Source: an uncultured Actinomycetes bacterium (GTDB taxonomy: Bacteria > Actinomycetota > Actinomycetes > Nanopelagicales > Nanopelagicaceae). Taken from it: DNA of 16,746 nt. The stretch spans positions 1 to 16,746 of the forward strand of contig CAIUAO010000076.1 in NCBI GenBank assembly GCA_903897155.1, in the 5' to 3' direction. The translations under genes were made by a program, and so were the position numbers. The notes under the pieces are model-generated. The model made no database searches and was not told the origin of the DNA. It saw only the letters and a list, made by a program, of their open reading frames with translations. Shown in pieces: positions 1-6,026 of this stretch (its first letter is position 1; each line of letters begins with the position of its first letter).

Positions 1-1202
1 ATAGCGAGCATCCGTTATTTATTTTGTATACATCTGGCACAACGGGAAAACCAAAAGGCATCTTTCACACAACCGGTGGTTACCTCACGCAGGTGGCCTA
101 CACGCACCGCGTGGTCTTTGATCTTAAGGCTGAGAGTGATGTCTACTGGTGCACAGCAGATGTTGGTTGGATTACTGGGCACTCATATGTCGTATACGGG
201 CCGTTAATTAATGGCGCAACGCAAGTGATGTATGAAGGAACTCCTGATACGCCAACAAAGGGACGTATCTTTGAACTTGTTGAAAAATACAAAGTAAGCA
301 TTCTCTATACAGCGCCCACACTTATTCGCACATGGATGAAGTGGGGAGATGAGTTCCCTGCGGGATCAGATCTGTCATCTCTTCGTTTACTTGGCTCTGT
401 TGGTGAACCTATTAACCCAGAAGCATGGATGTGGTACCGAGAAGTGATCGGTGGTAATCGTTGCCCAATCGTTGACACATGGTGGCAGACAGAAACTGGC
501 GCAATCATGATCTCTCCTCTTCCTGGTGTTACTGCAACAAAGCCTGGATCTGCGATGGGAGCGCTTCCTGGAATCGTTGCCAAAGTTGTTGATGATGAAG
601 CGAAGGTTGTTGGTAAAGGTGGCGGGGGTTACTTAGTACTTACGCAGCCATGGCCGTCAATGCTTCGCGGCATTTGGGGATCAGATGAGCGTTACCGCGA
701 AACATATTGGTCCAGATTTGAAGGAAAGTACTTTGCAGGAGATGGCGCGAAGCTTGATGAAGATGGCGCTATCTGGCTCCTTGGCCGAGTTGATGATGTG
801 ATGCTGGTTTCTGGTCACAATATTTCAACAACAGAAGTTGAATCCTCACTTGTTTCTCATCCCAATGTTGCTGAAGCAGCAGTTGTTGGCGCTAAAGATG
901 AGACAACCGGACAAGGGATTGTGGCTTTTGTTATTTTGCGCGGGGGAATCCCGAGCGTGGGCGGAGAAGAGCTCATCAAAGATCTCAAAGCCCATGTTGC
1001 AAAAGGAATTGGCGCAATTGCTCGTCCTAAGCAGATCTTGGTTGTTAATGAACTTCCGAAGACTCGAAGCGGAAAGATTATGCGCAGACTCCTCCGCGAT
1101 GTTGCTGAAAATCGCGCAGTAGGAGATTCAACAACGCTCGCTGATCCAAACGTTATGAAACTCATCCAAACAGGTTTAGCAACCGGTAAGAACGAAGATT
1201 AA
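1..1202 (+). CDS. acs: acetyl-CoA synthetase, C-terminal part (5' end outside window)
   Basis: AMP-forming acetyl-CoA synthetase converts acetate, ATP and CoA to acetyl-CoA in the cytoplasm. The reading frame is open from base 3 and runs into the window edge, so about 400 of the usual roughly 650 residues are present. Visible motifs are the adenylation P-loop YTSGTTGKPKG (from base 27), DTWWQTETG in the substrate-binding core, YFAGDGA with the hinge region GRVDDVM, and near the end PKTRSGKIMRR. The lysine of SGK (codon 1074-1076) is the residue acetylated by Pat-type enzymes in other bacteria. The apparent start at base 24 is a TTG inside the conserved FILYTSG stretch and is not a real start. 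One oddity is GHN (Asn codon 819-821), where the Salmonella enzyme has GHR. A hairpin terminator follows the stop. The identification is very secure. Confidence 0.96.
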   Translation, partial: SEHPLFILYTSGTTGKPKGIFHTTGGYLTQVAYTHRVVFDLKAESDVYWCTADVGWITGHSYVVYGPLINGATQVMYEGTPDTPTKGRIFELVEKYKVSILYTAPTLIRTWMKWGDEFPAGSDLSSLRLLGSVGEPINPEAWMWYREVIGGNRCPIVDTWWQTETGAIMISPLPGVTATKPGSAMGALPGIVAKVVDDEAKVVGKGGGGYLVLTQPWPSMLRGIWGSDERYRETYWSRFEGKYFAGDGAKLDEDGAIWLLGRVDDVMLVSGHNISTTEVESSLVSHPNVAEAAVVGAKDETTGQGIVAFVILRGGIPSVGGEELIKDLKAHVAKGIGAIARPKQILVVNELPKTRSGKIMRRLLRDVAENRAVGDSTTLADPNVMKLIQTGLATGKNED

Positions 1203-1215
1203 ATAATTGTGTGCA

Positions 1216-1237
1216 AGATGAGTGCTCACACTCATCT
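1216..1237 (+). terminator. probable intrinsic terminator of acs
   Basis: A 9-bp perfect stem (1216-1224 with 1229-1237; arms AGATGAGTG and CACTCATCT) encloses a 4-nt loop CTCA. It begins 13 nt after the acs stop and is followed by an AT-rich tail with several Ts (1240-1248). The tail is not a pure T run, so termination efficiency is uncertain. Confidence 0.6.
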
Positions 1238-1260
1238 CATTTATTTTACTGTAAGGGGAT

Positions 1261-1272
1261 AGGGAAATCCCT
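1261..1272. promoter_or_regulatory. dyad AGGGAAATCCCT upstream of luxR-type gene (distal site)
   Basis: The 12-bp element has perfect 5-bp arms AGGGA/TCCCT around AA. Its core agrees with the operator consensus CTVGGGAWWTCCCBAG described for PAS-LuxR regulators such as PimM of Streptomyces. A second, similar element lies exactly 32 bp downstream, about three helical turns. Relative to the promoter proposed at 1288-1316 its centre would be near -56. Operator function is inferred. Confidence 0.5.
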
Positions 1273-1287
1273 GAGCAATTATAAAAG

Positions 1288-1316
1288 TTCACAGGGAAAA
1301 CCCTAAGAAATATTTT
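1288..1316 (+). promoter_or_regulatory. candidate promoter of the luxR-type gene
   Basis: TTCACA (1288-1293, five of six matches to TTGACA) and TATTTT (1311-1316, four of six to TATAAT) are separated by exactly 17 bp. Transcription would start near 1323, giving a leader of roughly 33 nt to the ATG at 1356. It was found by eye only. Confidence 0.4.
1293..1304. promoter_or_regulatory. dyad AGGGAAAACCCT upstream of luxR-type gene (proximal site)
   Basis: Second copy of the dyad, with 4-bp arms AGGG/CCCT around AAAA. It differs from the distal copy at a single base. It falls between the proposed -35 and -10 boxes of the regulator gene, so a bound protein would probably block RNA polymerase there, while the distal site could be activating. 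The gene immediately downstream encodes a LuxR-type helix-turn-helix, which makes autoregulation the simplest reading. Confidence 0.5.
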
Positions 1317-1355
1317 CGGTGAGAATTTCATTTCGCATAGGTGTATTTTGAAAAA

Positions 1356-1979
1356 ATGAAGAGCGAGATACCCCCGAGCAAAGTAACTTTTTGGGGATTT
1401 TCCGTTTTAGAAAATTTTGCGATCAGCCAAATATTTGAAGATAAAGCGGCTTTTATTGATATGCATGAGCCATTGAATATTTCTAAATTTGATTTTGGCT
1501 CTACTGGTAGGAATATGTTTAATTTAACTCCAGGAAATTTTGAACATTTAAGGCCAGTTTTCAAGAAACTTAAATCAGAGGAAATATCTATTGGGGTAGC
1601 TACAGATGTAAGTTCTTTGACCTTTTTATGGTTCACAAAAGATGACTTTCCTGAAAAAACCTTTTTTTACGATAAAGGTAAAAAATTTGTTACTTCGTTA
1701 GCATACTTGCTTGAAACACAATCTTTTGATACTAAAAATACATGTGAACCATGGTCAGACTATGGTTTAAATGAGAGGCAAATCAACATCTTCAAATTAT
1801 TAATAAGAGGATCATCAAATAAAGCAATCTCAGAATTAATCTTCCAAAGTGAGAAAACGGTTGAAGCTGAGATTTCTAAGATCGCAAAAGTCCTTGGGAT
1901 CGATACAAGGATTGCGAGTAAAGAAAATCCGCGTGTTATGTTTGGTAGAAAATACGCGCAGATCCTTAAGGTTATTTAA
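1356..1979 (+). CDS. LuxR-type transcriptional regulator with unrecognised N-terminal domain
   Basis: The C-terminal third is a LuxR/GerE helix-turn-helix (about residues 137-185): LNERQINIF, then RGSSNKAISELIFQSEKTVE, then KVLGIDTR, matching the family pattern LTxRE...GxSNKEIAxxLxxSxxTV...KLGxxxR. It should be a DNA-binding regulator. The first 130 residues look like an alpha/beta sensory domain, but I cannot place them in a family: there is no obvious receiver phospho-site, PAS motif or autoinducer-domain signature. The ATG at 1356 is preferred, with AGGTG at 1339-1343; an in-frame GTG at 1341 would add five residues. The gene is much more AT-rich than its surroundings: bases 1621-1740 are about 25-30% GC by count, against about 43% in 5281-5340 within crp. 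This suggests transfer from another source. The stop lies 4 bp from the convergent secreted-protein gene. Confidence 0.8.
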   Translation: MKSEIPPSKVTFWGFSVLENFAISQIFEDKAAFIDMHEPLNISKFDFGSTGRNMFNLTPGNFEHLRPVFKKLKSEEISIGVATDVSSLTFLWFTKDDFPEKTFFYDKGKKFVTSLAYLLETQSFDTKNTCEPWSDYGLNERQINIFKLLIRGSSNKAISELIFQSEKTVEAEISKIAKVLGIDTRIASKENPRVMFGRKYAQILKVI

Positions 1980-1983
1980 TTTT

Positions 1984-2502
1984 TTAGTTACCGTCCCCAC
2001 CGCGTCTGCCAAACTTTGGTGCAAATGCTGCGCAAGCTGTCATAGCTTTTTGTTGAGCAGCGCTCATTGGTGGACGGACGCCTTGCGGTTGACCGCCGCT
2101 ACCTTCATCTCGGTTAAAACCTCCGGCACCTGGGCCAAAAGCTGTTCCGCCATTTTTAACTAAGCAGTCACTAAATTTCTTCAATGCTGCTCGGCGGGCA
2201 ACATCTGCGGCTCCACCTTCTTCACCGAATCCTCGACCTGGGCCACCACTGATAGCTGGCTTAGGTGCGGTTGGGTTTTTACTCAGAGTGCCGACGCCCG
2301 CTCCTAATACCCACACTGTTTTTCCAGAGAGAACTTTTGCGCAGACATAATTCTTAGCTGCGATGGTCGTCTTTGATCCAGCTGGAGAACACACTCCGTT
2401 TGGAGTTGGAGTTGCAGCGCTAGCAGTGCCGACTAGAAACGCACTAGAAAGTGACATGGATAGGGCAACAGTCAAGAGAGTCTTTTTCATGAGCCAAACC
2501 AT
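1984..2502 (-). CDS. secreted glycine-rich four-cysteine protein, function unknown
   Basis: The 172-residue product has a Sec signal peptide: positively charged MKK start, a hydrophobic core, and likely cleavage after ASA (about residues 27-29). The mature part has three zones. Residues 30-67 hold CSPAGS...NYVC...KTVWVL, a two-cysteine motif ending in a tryptophan. Residues 85-145 are glycine-rich and low in complexity. Residues 104-165 carry KKFSDCLVKNGG and, later, AMTACAAFAPKFG, which resembles the paired-cysteine FxxCMRxxG...AxxxC pattern in many secreted actinobacterial proteins. The four cysteines (38, 54, 113, 157) could form two disulfides outside the membrane. The start at 2502 is preceded by AAGG/GGTGG; a second ATG at 2490 would give a cleaner MKK amino end. 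No enzymatic motif is visible, so I assign no function. Confidence 0.75.
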   Translation of the reverse strand: MVWLMKKTLLTVALSMSLSSAFLVGTASAATPTPNGVCSPAGSKTTIAAKNYVCAKVLSGKTVWVLGAGVGTLSKNPTAPKPAISGGPGRGFGEEGGAADVARRAALKKFSDCLVKNGGTAFGPGAGGFNRDEGSGGQPQGVRPPMSAAQQKAMTACAAFAPKFGRRGGDGN

Positions 2503-2537
2503 AAGCCACCAACCTTAAAAAGGGCTTAGAAGTGATA

Positions 2538-2573
2538 TGTAGAGTATGTACAATATTTAAATAAAAATGTACA
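2538..2573. promoter_or_regulatory. TGTACA repeat operator/promoter of the toxin-antitoxin pair
   Basis: Two perfect TGTACA palindromes (2547-2552 and 2568-2573) lie 21 bp apart, two helical turns. An imperfect copy TGTAGA is at 2538-2543. In E. coli the YefM antitoxin and the YefM-YoeB complex bind palindromes with a TGTACA core. A candidate -10 box TACAAT (2549-2554) overlaps the first palindrome, as expected for autorepression. The second palindrome overlaps the ATG at 2567, which argues that translation begins at 2582. Confidence 0.6.
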
Positions 2574-2581
2574 CTTTAGCC

Positions 2582-2827
2582 ATGAGCACATACTCCATCA
2601 CAGATGCACGTCAGGAACTTCCTACAGTCATAGATGAGGCACAGAAGAAACCTGTCTTTATCCAGCGACATGGTCAAAGCGCTGCAGTAGTGATTAGCCC
2701 ATCGTATTACGAGAAGTTACTCGCTGCTCTTGAAGACATAGAAGACCTCACAGCAATAGAGGAATCTCTTGCTGATCCGAAACCCAGCATTCCGTGGGAG
2801 CAGGTGAAGCGAGAGCTTGGTTTTTAA
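2582..2827 (+). CDS. Phd/YefM-type antitoxin
   Basis: The 81-residue product begins MSTYSITDARQELPTVIDEA and continues KKPVFIQRHGQSAAVVIS, the standard N-terminal DNA-binding fold of Phd/YefM antitoxins. The rest is an acidic C-terminal tail (EDIEDLTAIEESLADPKPS) that would wrap the toxin. It should neutralise the downstream RelE-type toxin and repress its own promoter. I chose the ATG at 2582 because the family begins with this MSTYS stretch and because an upstream ATG at 2567 lies inside a TGTACA operator half. No strong ribosome-binding site is visible before it. The stop codon directly abuts the toxin start, so the two are translationally coupled. Confidence 0.88.
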   Translation: MSTYSITDARQELPTVIDEAQKKPVFIQRHGQSAAVVISPSYYEKLLAALEDIEDLTAIEESLADPKPSIPWEQVKRELGF

Positions 2828-3094
2828 GTGAGCCACTATCAAATTCAGATACGACTACAAGCAAAGAAAAGTTTAGACCAACTTGATGGTCCCATTAAAA
2901 AAAGAATTTATGCGGCAATCACACTTCTAGGTGAGAATCCCTATCCGCCATCTGCGCGCCATATTGCAAACTCACCTTATCTGAGGGTCAGGATTGGTGA
3001 TTACAGAATTTTATATCACGTATTTGATGATCTTCTACTTATAGAACTTATTCAAATTAATAACCGAAAGGATGCATATAGGCGCATGCCTTAG
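2828..3094 (+). CDS. RelE/ParE-family toxin (probable ribosome-dependent mRNA interferase)
   Basis: The 88-residue product has the RelE layout: an N-terminal strand, two helices (residues 11-35), then YLRVRIGDYRILYHV and the end NRKDAYRRMP. The basic residues R53, R55, R60 and R80 and the late tyrosine Y84 line up with the E. coli RelE catalytic set (K52, K54, R61, R81, Y87), so an active RNase rather than a decayed copy is likely. By family knowledge such toxins cut mRNA in the ribosomal A site when the antitoxin is degraded. The start is GTG at 2828, immediately after the antitoxin stop, so toxin synthesis should depend on antitoxin translation. It ends 3 bp from the convergent cvpA-like gene. 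Whether it is of YoeB, RelE or RelG type cannot be settled by eye. Confidence 0.88.
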   Translation: MSHYQIQIRLQAKKSLDQLDGPIKKRIYAAITLLGENPYPPSARHIANSPYLRVRIGDYRILYHVFDDLLLIELIQINNRKDAYRRMP

Positions 3095-3097
3095 TTG

Positions 3098-3580
3098 TTA
3101 GTGAATGCTCGTAGCTTTTTTTGTAATTTCCTGAATCACTGCAGGTGAATAAGCATCTACCTTCTTATAGATCTCACTCTTAGGAATTCCATGCGCGGCC
3201 CAGCTCCATGGGGTAATTAAGAGTAAGTGCCCAATGACTACCAACATGATCAATGTGCGGAGGATAGAAAACGCTGCTCCAAGTAATGAATCGGCCCATT
3301 TAAAGGGGCCAAAAAGTATTGTGTTATGAAAAAGCTCAGCAAATTTTTTACAGATAAATTCACCGACAGATGCTGCAATTGCGATAGCAAGAAAAAGCAA
3401 AAAGAACTTTAAAACGCCAGATGAGTACTCATGCAAATAGTGAATACCTAGATAGAGCCCGCCAAGTCCCCCACCAATAAATCCAATTGCTCCCAAGATT
3501 GTTGAAAGAAAGCCTGCCTTGTAGCCGCGAACAAACGCAAAGAGCAGAGCTGCTACAAAAATCCAGTCAACCCAATTCAT
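3098..3580 (-). CDS. CvpA-family membrane protein, MarP-like but without a protease domain
   Basis: The 160-residue product is highly hydrophobic with about four membrane segments (roughly residues 5-20, 26-48, 56-77 and 103-126). The N-terminal WVDWIFVAALLFAFVRGYKAG and glycine-rich second segment fit the CvpA/colicin V production family. In mycobacteria the gene at this place, marP (Rv3671c), has the same four-helix part followed by a periplasmic trypsin-like serine protease domain needed for acid resistance. Here the protein stops about 35 residues after the fourth helix, with no protease. Its start overlaps the stop of the upstream tlpA-like gene by 4 bp, so it is the last gene of the nth operon. 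Its role is unknown; a membrane scaffold or channel is a family-level guess. Confidence 0.85.
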   Translation of the reverse strand: MNWVDWIFVAALLFAFVRGYKAGFLSTILGAIGFIGGGLGGLYLGIHYLHEYSSGVLKFFLLFLAIAIAASVGEFICKKFAELFHNTILFGPFKWADSLLGAAFSILRTLIMLVVIGHLLLITPWSWAAHGIPKSEIYKKVDAYSPAVIQEITKKATSIH

Positions 3581-4098
3581 AGTTTGATGCCAAGATACTT
3601 AGTGACTTCAGCATTGAGCTGTGCTTGTGAAGTAACTAGGCCTACGTGGCGATAAACAACATAGCCTTTTGCATCTAAGAACCAGGTCACAGGAACTCCT
3701 GGGCCAAAGCTTGATTTAGTGATGCCACTTGCGTCATAGAGAATCGGCCAGGTAATTCCTTTTTTAACAACAAAATTACGCCCGGCCTGCATGTTTGTTT
3801 CTTCGACATCAATTCCTACAATAGAAACTTTCTTTGTTGCGTAAAGTGAAACAAAGATAGGAATCTCTTGTTGGCATGGGGCGCACCATGAACCAAAAAC
3901 ATTAATGACAACAGGCCCTCTAATGCCCTCTAACATCACCTTACTTTTGTTATCTAAACAGGAGAGCAGCGTTTTAGATTTTACTTGTCCTTGCCCAGTC
4001 TTGATTGCAGAACAACTTACAACACTTCCTGCGGCATGAGCAGAAGGGGTGAGAGATAGGAGCAGAGTGCTGATAATCAGAATACGAAGAGTCTTCAT
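3577..4098 (-). CDS. TlpA/ResA-like extracytoplasmic thiol-disulfide oxidoreductase
   Basis: The 173-residue product starts with a signal peptide (MKTLRILIISTLLLSLTPS, probable cleavage after AHA near residue 22). A thioredoxin fold follows with the active site WCAPC at residues 71-75 and the cis-proline in GVPVTW (P136). It should act outside the membrane, reducing or isomerising disulfides, for example in cytochrome c maturation or protein folding. There is no lipobox cysteine, so it is either soluble or held by an uncleaved signal. Two further cysteines (29, 47) precede the fold. It overlaps nth upstream and the cvpA-like gene downstream by 4 bp each, and the mycobacterial homologue (Rv3673c) sits in the same neighbourhood. 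Its specific partner cannot be read from the sequence. Confidence 0.9.
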   Translation of the reverse strand: MKTLRILIISTLLLSLTPSAHAAGSVVSCSAIKTGQGQVKSKTLLSCLDNKSKVMLEGIRGPVVINVFGSWCAPCQQEIPIFVSLYATKKVSIVGIDVEETNMQAGRNFVVKKGITWPILYDASGITKSSFGPGVPVTWFLDAKGYVVYRHVGLVTSQAQLNAEVTKYLGIKL

Positions 4099-4796
4099 CT
4101 GAAATCCTCATCTGATTTAACTAGCGCCATAGCTTTTACTTTATCAGTCTCACCTATGCCATAACTTGGACATAGATCTGCAAGTGGACATGCACCACAA
4201 GCAGGTTTGCGAGAATGACAAATTCGGCGGCCGTGCCAGATCATTCGCTGAGAAAGATTTGTCCATTCTTTCTGAGTTATTAGCTCGCCCACCTCGTGCT
4301 CTACTTTTACTGGATCCTCTGATGTGGTCCATTTAAACCTGCGAGAAAGTCTTCCAAAATGTGTGTCGACTGTAATGCCTGGAATATCAAAAGCGTGACC
4401 TAAGAGAACATTTGCTGTCTTTCTGCCAACTCCTGGCAGCGTTACTAGATCATCAAGATTACTTGGAACATCCCCTGCAAAATCATGCATAAGTTTTTCA
4501 GATAGACCTTTGATGTTGCGTGCTTTGGCATGATAAAAACCTGTGGAGTGTATGAGATCTTCCAATTTTGAAATCTTTGCTCCGGCCATCTTCTTAGGTG
4601 TGCCAAACTTCTTAAAGAGTGCTGGCGTTACCTGATTGACTCGTTTGTCTGTGCACTGGGCTGAGAGCACCGTGGCAACAAGTAATTGGAATGGGGTTTG
4701 GAAATCTAACTCACATCTGACATTGGGGTAGCGCTTACATAAAACCTTGTACATGGCGCCAGCACGTTTCTTCTTGGCTTGGAAGGATTCGCGCAT
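4095..4796 (-). CDS. nth: endonuclease III (DNA glycosylase/AP lyase)
   Basis: Endonuclease III removes oxidised pyrimidines and cleaves the abasic site in base excision repair. The 233-residue product has the helix-hairpin-helix LPGVGRKTANVLL (residues 120-132) with catalytic lysine K126, the catalytic aspartate D144 in ITVDTHFGR, and the [4Fe-4S] cluster cysteines C193-X6-C200-X2-C203-X5-C209. All key residues are present and the length is normal. The ATG at 4796 is the first gene of a three-gene minus-strand operon; the next gene overlaps by 4 bp. It diverges from crp across 70 bp. No strong ribosome-binding site precedes the ATG. Confidence 0.97.
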   Translation of the reverse strand: MRESFQAKKKRAGAMYKVLCKRYPNVRCELDFQTPFQLLVATVLSAQCTDKRVNQVTPALFKKFGTPKKMAGAKISKLEDLIHSTGFYHAKARNIKGLSEKLMHDFAGDVPSNLDDLVTLPGVGRKTANVLLGHAFDIPGITVDTHFGRLSRRFKWTTSEDPVKVEHEVGELITQKEWTNLSQRMIWHGRRICHSRKPACGACPLADLCPSYGIGETDKVKAMALVKSDEDFR

Positions 4797-4821
4797 AGAG
4801 CAAGCCTATTTCATTTAAAAA

Positions 4822-4856
4822 TACTCTCGATTGGAACCCACGCGCTTGCGAGAGTA
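4822..4856. promoter_or_regulatory. inverted repeat in the nth-crp intergenic region
   Basis: Perfect 8-bp arms TACTCTCG (4822-4829) and CGAGAGTA (4849-4856) flank a 19-bp centre. The left arm overlaps a candidate -10 box AATACT for crp, and the right arm runs directly into the crp ribosome-binding site AGGG (4856-4859). It could be an operator acting on both divergent genes or an RNA hairpin near the crp start. It does not match the Crp/GlxR consensus TGTGA-N6-TCACA. Confidence 0.4.
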
Positions 4857-4866
4857 GGGTGCTCAT

Positions 4867-5559
4867 GTGGCAAACCCGAAAGATGATGACGCGATAATCC
4901 GCCGTGCACCTTTGTTTAGTGCGCTAGATGATGCATCTGCGGCCTCTGTTCGCGAATCTATGACTGCGCTCAAACTTGCAAAGGGTCACACACTTTTTAA
5001 AGAGGGCGATGAAGGCGATCGTTTATATGTCATCGTTTCTGGCAAAGTAAAGCTTGGAACATCATCAGGGGATGGGCGAGAGAACCTTCTCTCTATTCTT
5101 GGGCCTGGTGAGATGTTTGGTGAGCTTTCACTTTTTGATCCAGAACCCCGCACAGCTACTGCAACTGCAGTGACAGATGTGCGATTGGTTTCTTTGGCAC
5201 ACGATCAAGTAATCGGCCTTGTAACATCACAGCCACATGTTTCACTTGAGCTACTACGCCGCTTGGCCCAACGTCTTCGCAAATCTAATGAAGTACTAGC
5301 CGACTTAGTCTTTGCAGATGTTCCAGGACGCGTAGCAAAGGCAATCATTGATTTAGGTACTCGTTTTGGTGTGCAAAAAGATGACGGCCTGCATGTCAAT
5401 CACGATCTCACACAAGAAGAACTTGCTCAGCTTGTTGGAGCATCACGTGAGACAGTCAATAAAGCTCTTGCTGACTTTGCAGCACGCGGATGGGTCAAAC
5501 TTGAACCCCGCGCAGTATTAGTCACAGATATTGAGCGAGTAACAAAGCGCGGGCGTTAA
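4867..5559 (+). CDS. crp: Crp/Fnr-family regulator, cAMP-receptor type (GlxR/Rv3676-like)
   Basis: The 230-residue product closely resembles mycobacterial Crp and corynebacterial GlxR, global regulators that bind cAMP. An N-terminal cyclic-nucleotide domain spans about residues 15-125, with the phosphate-binding cassette FGELSLFDPEPRTATA (residues 84-99; E86, R95 and T96 contact the ligand in the family). A long dimer helix follows (LLRRLAQRLRKSNEVLADL, 129-147). The winged helix-turn-helix has LTQEELAQLVGASRETVNKA (181-200), essentially the family signature. The start is GTG at 4867, with AGGG seven bases upstream; an ATG two bases earlier is in another frame with an early stop. It is a single gene, divergent from nth and convergent with the ridA-like gene (8 bp between stops). 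Targets probably include carbon metabolism genes, but that is inference. Confidence 0.95.
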   Translation: MANPKDDDAIIRRAPLFSALDDASAASVRESMTALKLAKGHTLFKEGDEGDRLYVIVSGKVKLGTSSGDGRENLLSILGPGEMFGELSLFDPEPRTATATAVTDVRLVSLAHDQVIGLVTSQPHVSLELLRRLAQRLRKSNEVLADLVFADVPGRVAKAIIDLGTRFGVQKDDGLHVNHDLTQEELAQLVGASRETVNKALADFAARGWVKLEPRAVLVTDIERVTKRGR

Positions 5560-5567
5560 TTTAAGTC

Positions 5568-6026
5568 TTAAGCAACCTCAACAGTGAGTTCGATCTCTAC
5601 TGGTGCATCAAGTGGCAACTCAGCAACACCAAAAGCACTTCGTGCATGCTTTCCGTTGACATCACCCCAGATATGAATCAGAACTTCTGAAGCGCCGTTC
5701 ACAACACCAGGTGCTGCAATAAATCCAGGAACACCATTGACATAACCAACGACACGAACAACTTTCACAATGGAATCAACGGGAGCAACAAGCTCAACAG
5801 CAGCAAGAGCGTTCAAAATACACACTTGCGCCATCTGGTTTGCTTGCTCAGGTGTGACTGCGCCTCCTACTTTGCCAATGAAGGGAATCTTTCCATCAAC
5901 TAGTGGAAGCTGGCCTGCGGTAAAAACTAGATTGCCTGTGCGCACTGCTGGAACATATGCAGCAACAGGAAGGGCAGCGACAGGTAACTTCAAACCTAGC
6001 TCAGCTAACTTTGCACGAACATCCAT
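5568..6026 (-). CDS. RidA/YjgF-family protein (long form, Rv3678c-like)
   Basis: The 152-residue product belongs to the RidA/YER057c/UK114 superfamily, whose archetype hydrolyses reactive enamine/imine intermediates. HARSAFGVAELPLDAPVEIE (127-146) matches the C-terminal signature; R129 and E144 correspond to the substrate-binding Arg105 and catalytic Glu120 of E. coli RidA. The protein is about 24 residues longer than E. coli RidA and its N-terminal half (TGNLVFTAGQLPLVDGKIP) is of the longer subfamily, so true deaminase activity is uncertain. It is the last gene of a minus-strand operon. Its ATG directly follows the TAA of the small gene upstream with no gap, implying coupled translation. 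A homologue follows crp in mycobacteria as well. Confidence 0.92.
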   Translation of the reverse strand: MDVRAKLAELGLKLPVAALPVAAYVPAVRTGNLVFTAGQLPLVDGKIPFIGKVGGAVTPEQANQMAQVCILNALAAVELVAPVDSIVKVVRVVGYVNGVPGFIAAPGVVNGASEVLIHIWGDVNGKHARSAFGVAELPLDAPVEIELTVEVA

